From: Nitrososphaerota archaeon
Lineage (GTDB): Archaea > Thermoproteota > Nitrososphaeria > Nitrososphaerales > CADDZS01
Direction: 5' to 3'
Assembly (NCBI GenBank): GCA_013288145.1
Contig: JABDCJ010000019.1
Coordinates: 21,561-39,237, forward strand
Length of the DNA: 17,677 bases
In this document: piece by piece, positions 13,904 to 17,677 of the stretch
Position numbering within the stretch: the stretch's first letter is position 1
How the letters are laid out: each line of letters begins with the position of its first letter
Notes under the pieces: generated by a model
Database searches by the model: none
Seen by the model: the letters and a program-made list of their open reading frames with translations, nothing else
What the model was told of the DNA's origin: nothing
Made by a program: the position numbers and the translations under genes

Positions 13904-14220
13904 ATTCCCCCAGATCAAACCCAAACCAACGTAATGTAGAGATAACTCGGAAATCCATGGTCGTTCTCTTTACTGTCGGAGCGATCTTGCTCGTGGTTCC
14001 GGTCGGCACTGTGCTATCGGAGAATTCAATCTGCTCAGCCAATCCATCCTCTTGTATACGTTCAGATTCATACAGGTACCTCGTTTCGGCATTCCCGTAC
14101 CTAATGCTAGGAGGAGGCATTCTGATAGCGTATAACATGAAGAGAATCTCGGATTCCATCAGCGCAAAGGAAATTGACGAGGAGGAAAACGAAGACGATG
14201 GAACTTTTTCTTACAGATGA
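13900..14220 (+). CDS. Unknown two-helix membrane protein coupled to the dehydratase
   Basis: The 106-residue protein starts at an ATG overlapping the small-subunit stop, so it is made from the same message. It has a polar N-terminus, a first membrane helix at about 19-40, a short loop with two cysteines (C45 and C52) that could form a disulfide outside the cell, a second helix at about 60-80, and a strongly acidic tail (EIDEEENEDDG). No family is recognised. Position at the end of an isoprenoid operon may be by chance or may mean a membrane role linked to lipid supply. Confidence 0.65.
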   Translation: MNSPRSNPNQRNVEITRKSMVVLFTVGAILLVVPVGTVLSENSICSANPSSCIRSDSYRYLVSAFPYLMLGGGILIAYNMKRISDSISAKEIDEEENEDDGTFSYR

Positions 14221-14259
14221 TCTTAGAGAAAATGTCGCTGATTCTTTTTGGAGAGTAAT

Positions 14260-14940
14260 TTGAGTACCAATGGTAGGCGTTCGTTAAGAAAAGCTAACCT
14301 TAGAATCGAGGCATTCGTGGTTCCGCCTCTCAATAATAACGTGTTCATACTTTACGAAGACGGTTCGGATAAAGCAATTGTAATAGACGTCGCTCAAGGA
14401 GCTAAGCAGCTGTTAGACCGGCTGCATGAACTCGATCTTCGCCTTGATATGATTGTTAATACTCACGGACACACTGACCATACAGCCGAGGATGAGATTT
14501 TACGAAAATCAACCGGCGCTAAACTTGCCATTCATGAGCTAGATGCTTACCGCCTTGCTCTGGATGACGAGGCATCTGAACAACTTCATATTGAAAAAAT
14601 TCCAATAGAGCCAGACATACAATTGGTCAGCGGATCTGAAATCAAAGTTGGCACCAACAATTCACTCAGAGTCGTTCACACACCGGGTCACACTGAAGGA
14701 TCTATTTGCCTATATCAAGAAAGACTCGGTCAGCTTTTCGCCGGCGACACGATCTTCTCAGGTGGTTACGGCCGGTTGGACGGGCGAGGAGCTGATCCGA
14801 CAGCAATGATTCAATCTTTGAAACTGCTAATGACTTTCCCGCCTGAGACTGAAGTGTATCCAGGACACGGGTCATTCACGAAGATCGAGAACGAGTCATG
14901 GATTAATGAGGAACTCAAAGAGCCCAATCACGCTCAGTAA
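14260..14940 (+). CDS. Metallo-beta-lactamase-fold hydrolase (glyoxalase II-like)
   Basis: Binuclear metal hydrolase of about 226 residues. The metal ligands are all visible: the HxHxDH motif THGHTDH at about 68-74, His144 in TPGHTEGS, Asp163 in FAGDTIF and His203 in YPGHGS. This is the pattern of glyoxalase II and related thioesterase-type hydrolases, and length and ending agree. Substrate is not determined by these motifs; hydroxyacyl-glutathione is unlikely in an archaeon, so a thioester of another thiol is more plausible. I take TTG at 14260, which has GGAGAG five bases upstream; a longer frame starts at TTG 14248, four codons earlier. It follows the membrane protein by 39 bases and may be in the same transcript. 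Confidence 0.88.
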   Translation: MSTNGRRSLRKANLRIEAFVVPPLNNNVFILYEDGSDKAIVIDVAQGAKQLLDRLHELDLRLDMIVNTHGHTDHTAEDEILRKSTGAKLAIHELDAYRLALDDEASEQLHIEKIPIEPDIQLVSGSEIKVGTNNSLRVVHTPGHTEGSICLYQERLGQLFAGDTIFSGGYGRLDGRGADPTAMIQSLKLLMTFPPETEVYPGHGSFTKIENESWINEELKEPNHAQ

Positions 14941-15000
14941 ATCCGCGAAAGCTAGATTAGAAGGAAAGACGCCAAGATGTTCAAGGGGAGATAGATTATC

Positions 15001-15213
15001 TTGCCTCGAAAAAAATTCAACAAGGAACATGCAGACAAACTCTGGAAGAGTTACACTGCAAATTTGATAGAGTCAATTACTGAAACAGAAAAGGAAGGAT
15101 TGGAAAAAGGATACTCTTCATACGAGATTGAAGTTCTGTGGCAAACGAAAACCAAGAACCGGATCTCAAACGAAGTCTCTGAAGAAGAAAACCAGGCTGA
15201 AGATAAGAAGTAA
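15001..15213 (+). CDS. Unknown small charged protein, 70 residues
   Basis: The frame begins with TTG at 15001, ten bases after a good GGGGAG site. The product is very rich in Lys and Glu, predicted mostly helical, with a basic start (PRKKFNKEH), a central amphipathic helix around 15-50 and a charged tail. It has no cysteine. No family is recognised. Ribosome binding site, length and composition suggest a real small protein, perhaps nucleic-acid or protein binding, but the call is uncertain. Confidence 0.5.
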   Translation: MPRKKFNKEHADKLWKSYTANLIESITETEKEGLEKGYSSYEIEVLWQTKTKNRISNEVSEEENQAEDKK

Positions 15214-15389
15214 AATTCAATCTGCAAATCCTCCGGGAATAATTCTTGAACGAGCGATCGCCTAACAAAACGCACGTTTTTGATTTGACTATCCGAATCG
15301 CTTCGCAGGAGTTCCTAAAGTCCGCATTCGGGGTGTTATCGACATTGCCCGAACGATAAGAAGAGTATTCAATCTCGGAATAGGATAAA

Positions 15390-15827
15390 CTAATGTCTTT
15401 GTTTGACAATGAAGGTTCCCTCGATCGTCATGACTTCTTGTTGATTTTGGATTGAGACCTTCATGGCAAGAACTACTCTCCCTCTACCCTCCACCGGGGG
15501 ATTTTTTTCCTTGACCAGAACTTCAACCGATAAAGTGTCACCGACAAAAACGGGTTTCAAAGCCTTGAAGGTCATACCTGCAAGGGCGATGAATCCTTCA
15601 CCGAACGGCCCCGATGGTAGCTGGTAAGTAAGCCCGGTTGCAATTGAGAGAGTTAGCAATCCTGGTGCGATGCGCCTTCCGAAAGTAGATTTCTTCGAAA
15701 ACTCTTCATCCAAGAAAAGCGGGTTGTTTGCACCAGTAATTCCTGCAAAGATTACGATGTCAGTCTCTGTTATCGTTCTTCCGAAAGTAGTCTGTTTCGA
15801 TCCTGTTGTAAAGTCCTCGTAGAACAT
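15390..15827 (-). CDS. MaoC-like hotdog-fold protein lacking the usual catalytic pair
   Basis: The 145-residue product matches (R)-specific enoyl-CoA hydratases of the MaoC family over its full length: ITETDIVIFAGITG, then NNPLFLDEEF, then STFGRRIAPGLLTLSI, then GDTLSVEVLVKEK. In active hydratases the motif is G-D-x-N-P-x-H. Here it reads G-A33-N-N-P-L-F38, so both the catalytic Asp and His are replaced. The protein may therefore be a non-hydratase member, such as a CoA-thioester binding or thioesterase-like protein, or the partner subunit of an active one. The ATG start is well placed. It is divergent from the oligopeptidase gene, with a 119-base shared region that holds a direct repeat right before its start. 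Confidence 0.85.
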   Translation of the reverse strand: MFYEDFTTGSKQTTFGRTITETDIVIFAGITGANNPLFLDEEFSKKSTFGRRIAPGLLTLSIATGLTYQLPSGPFGEGFIALAGMTFKALKPVFVGDTLSVEVLVKEKNPPVEGRGRVVLAMKVSIQNQQEVMTIEGTFIVKQRH

Positions 15828-15845
15828 GATATTTGTCGATATTTG
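15828..15845 (-). repeat. 8-bp direct repeat immediately upstream of the MaoC-like start codon
   Basis: GATATTTG occurs at 15828-15835 and again at 15838-15845, one helical turn apart. On the minus strand this is CAAATATC twice, directly abutting the ATG. It could be a regulator site covering the start or a chance A/T-rich repeat. Confidence 0.3.
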
Positions 15846-15909
15846 GCATGATTTGCCTATTTCAAATCTCGTTTTGGGATCTGCCCCATCCAGTTATTCA
15901 TAACAATAG

Positions 15910-15917
15910 AATTATGA
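15910..15917 (+). promoter_or_regulatory. TATA-like element of the oligopeptidase gene
   Basis: AATTATGA ends 30 bases before the TTG start codon at 15947, the spacing expected when transcription starts at or just before the start codon. No Shine-Dalgarno sequence precedes the TTG, so a leaderless mRNA is likely. Confidence 0.4.
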
Positions 15918-15946
15918 GTCAGAGCCAAAAAGATAAGTGATCTAAA

Positions 15947-17677
15947 TTGACCCAGACCATCGAAAACAGCGTCGCTCAAACTCAAAACCCGGCATCGGGA
16001 ATTAGATGGAATCTCGGTGACGTTCTTCCCGCGACTTCTGGAAAACTCTTCCAATCCTCGGTCTTGGACAGACTAGAGGGAATGCTTGTTGAATTTGAGA
16101 ATTCAAGACAGGATCTCGTAGAAACAATTTCAGAAGATCGCTTCCTCAAACTATTGCAAGATTACGAAGAGATTTCGCGCTTGATGGCAAAACTCGGGAG
16201 CTATGCCTACATGTATTTCTCTCAGGATACAAAGTCGCAAGATGCGCGGACGTTCAAGACGCGGGTTGAAGAGATCGAGGCAGATGCCGCAAACAAAATC
16301 CTATTCTTCGAGCTCGGGTGGAAATCGCTTGATACGAAGAAATCTTCAGAACTGATTTCCATTTCCGGCAATTACACCTATTTTCTGAGACATCTAATTC
16401 TGACGAAACCTTACACATTAGCTGAACAGGTTGAGCAGGCAATCAACCTGAAAGACGTCACGGGAAGGTCTGCCCTTTTGCAGCTCTACCATCAGATACG
16501 CGACTCTTTCACATATGATGTTACTTTAGGTGGCTTTTCCAAGAAATATACAGAAGAACAAGTCCGCGATCTGTTTTACAGTACTTCCGCTGAAGTAAGG
16601 AAGGCTGCTTATGGCGCGACGATGGAGAAGTTTGAACACGATAAGGATGTGCTTGGCGAGATTTACAAGTCTCTGGTAAACGATTGGCGAAATGAAGGAA
16701 TCAAACTCAGAAAGTACAGCAGTCCGATCTCGATAAGGAACATTGCGAATGACGTACCTGATGAGGCCGTCTCCGCGTTACTTGCCATTTGCAAGGACAA
16801 TGCGGTCTTGTTCCAACGATATTTTCGGTTCAAGGCAAAGACCCTGGGTCTAGCTCAGATGTCTAGAACTGACGTGTATTCTCCACTGCCGCTTGAGACT
16901 GAACAAACTTTTTCATGGAAGCAGGCTAGAGACCTGATCGTCAGCGCCTTTCAAGACTTTGACGAAAGTTTCGCCTCGATGGCAACGAATCTTTTTGTGC
17001 AGTCTCATATTGATGCAGAGCCCAGGGAAGGCAAGATAGGCGGCGCGTACTGCATGAGCGTTACTCCTGATATCACACCTTACATCCTCATGAGTTTTAC
17101 CGGTAAACCGCGAAGCGTATCGACACTCGCGCACGAGCTCGGTCACGCAATTCATTCACAGCTTTCTGCCAGGAGAAACTCCAATCAATTAACCTATGAA
17201 GCTCCATTACCTCTCGCAGAAACCGCTTCGGTTTTCGCGGAACTACTTTTGACGGACCGGATGCTTTACGTTGCGGATGAGAAAACTCGCAAGAGTATCC
17301 TTGTCGATCTGATAAATGACAGCTACGCTACCATATTAAGACAGGCATTCTTCGTACTCTTCGAACTCGAAGCACATGAGAAGATATCGCAGGGAGTCAA
17401 TGTGGACGATCTAAGTGTCATGTACCTCGAGAACCTCAGGTCCCAATTTGGTAGTTCTCTCGAAGTACCTTCTGAATTCAGTAACGAATGGCTCTCGATT
17501 CCGCATATCTTCCAGAGTCCTTTCTACTGCTATTCTTATGCGTGGGGTAATCTTCTAGTGATGGCCCTGTACGCCGAGTTCAAAAAAGCAGGCGCGAGCT
17601 CGTTTGCACCAAAGTATATGAAATTGCTTTCATATGGTGGATCAGAAACACCTGAAAAAATATTAAACGAAGCTGGT
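15947..17677 (+). CDS. pepF: Oligoendopeptidase F, M3 family (3' end outside the window)
   Basis: Cytosolic zinc oligopeptidase; 577 residues are visible and about 30-40 are probably missing at the C-terminus. The start is TTG at 15947, the only start codon between an in-frame TGA (15938-15940) and the conserved beginning RWNLGDVLP. The N-terminal helical domain spans about 20-200. The catalytic domain has YCMSVTPDITPYILMSF ahead of the zinc site H396-E397-L-G-H400. The third ligand is Glu425 in LAETASVFAE, exactly 25 residues after His400 as in M3 peptidases. The substrate-binding FYCYSYAWGNLL lies near 526-537 and the run to the edge ends in GGSETPEKI, typical of the family's end. It should degrade short peptides. 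Divergent from the MaoC-like gene. Confidence 0.95.
   Translation, partial: MTQTIENSVAQTQNPASGIRWNLGDVLPATSGKLFQSSVLDRLEGMLVEFENSRQDLVETISEDRFLKLLQDYEEISRLMAKLGSYAYMYFSQDTKSQDARTFKTRVEEIEADAANKILFFELGWKSLDTKKSSELISISGNYTYFLRHLILTKPYTLAEQVEQAINLKDVTGRSALLQLYHQIRDSFTYDVTLGGFSKKYTEEQVRDLFYSTSAEVRKAAYGATMEKFEHDKDVLGEIYKSLVNDWRNEGIKLRKYSSPISIRNIANDVPDEAVSALLAICKDNAVLFQRYFRFKAKTLGLAQMSRTDVYSPLPLETEQTFSWKQARDLIVSAFQDFDESFASMATNLFVQSHIDAEPREGKIGGAYCMSVTPDITPYILMSFTGKPRSVSTLAHELGHAIHSQLSARRNSNQLTYEAPLPLAETASVFAELLLTDRMLYVADEKTRKSILVDLINDSYATILRQAFFVLFELEAHEKISQGVNVDDLSVMYLENLRSQFGSSLEVPSEFSNEWLSIPHIFQSPFYCYSYAWGNLLVMALYAEFKKAGASSFAPKYMKLLSYGGSETPEKILNEAG

Noticed and set aside
15051..15409. Minus-strand frames of 74 and 110 residues beyond the MaoC-like gene
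   Set aside because: One overlaps the MaoC-like stop and both are antisense to the 70-residue plus-strand frame; no motif and no ribosome binding site.
1..17677. CRISPR array, insertion sequence, integrase or phage gene
   Set aside because: No regularly spaced repeats, transposase or integrase motifs, or terminal repeats were found on reading both strands.

Overview
The window looks like chromosomal DNA of an archaeon, most likely of the Thermoproteota/TACK side, although the lineage is only an inference. The main reasons are a three-gene block for the archaeal form of the mevalonate pathway (phosphomevalonate dehydratase large and small subunits plus a UbiD-type anhydromevalonate phosphate decarboxylase), an AN1 zinc finger fused to a site-2-type membrane protease, an F420-type deazaflavin reductase domain, T-rich termination signals and very heavy use of TTG as start codon (11 of 20 visible starts). 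I see no rRNA or tRNA gene, CRISPR array, insertion sequence or phage gene; the region reads as a normal, gene-dense chromosome segment with several lineage-specific genes.

Layout. (1) 2-412: tail of a DUF2267 protein, followed by about 415 bp without a gene that holds several short inverted repeats. (2) 828-5334: a lipoate/2-oxoacid dehydrogenase region. The lipoylated E2 acyltransferase is on the plus strand. On the minus strand are dihydrolipoamide dehydrogenase (E3), octanoyltransferase LipB and a UbiA/MenA-type prenyltransferase. No E1 gene is visible. (3) 5457-7671: a helical-repeat protein of unknown function, the AN1-M50 membrane protease, and a small thioredoxin. (4) 7787-9972: a tight three-gene operon made of a deazaflavin-reductase/methyltransferase fusion, a family 2 glycosyltransferase and an 86-residue unknown. 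(5) 10101-14220: a two-helix membrane protein, a possible proteasome-assembly-chaperone-like protein, the UbiD-type decarboxylase, the two dehydratase subunits, and another two-helix membrane protein. (6) 14260-15213: a metallo-beta-lactamase-fold hydrolase and a 70-residue protein. (7) 15390-17677: a MaoC-like hotdog protein without the usual catalytic pair, divergent from an M3-family oligoendopeptidase F that runs off the end of the window.

How genes work together. E2 and E3 are two of the three parts of a 2-oxoacid dehydrogenase complex, and LipB supplies the octanoyl group that becomes lipoate on E2. The UbiD/dehydratase block carries out two consecutive steps from mevalonate 5-phosphate to isopentenyl phosphate, feeding archaeal membrane lipid synthesis; the prenyltransferase at 2168-3127 would consume polyprenyl products of the same supply. 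The most novel-looking unit is the 7787-9972 operon, which has the make-up of a small biosynthetic or tailoring pathway for an unknown glycosylated product.
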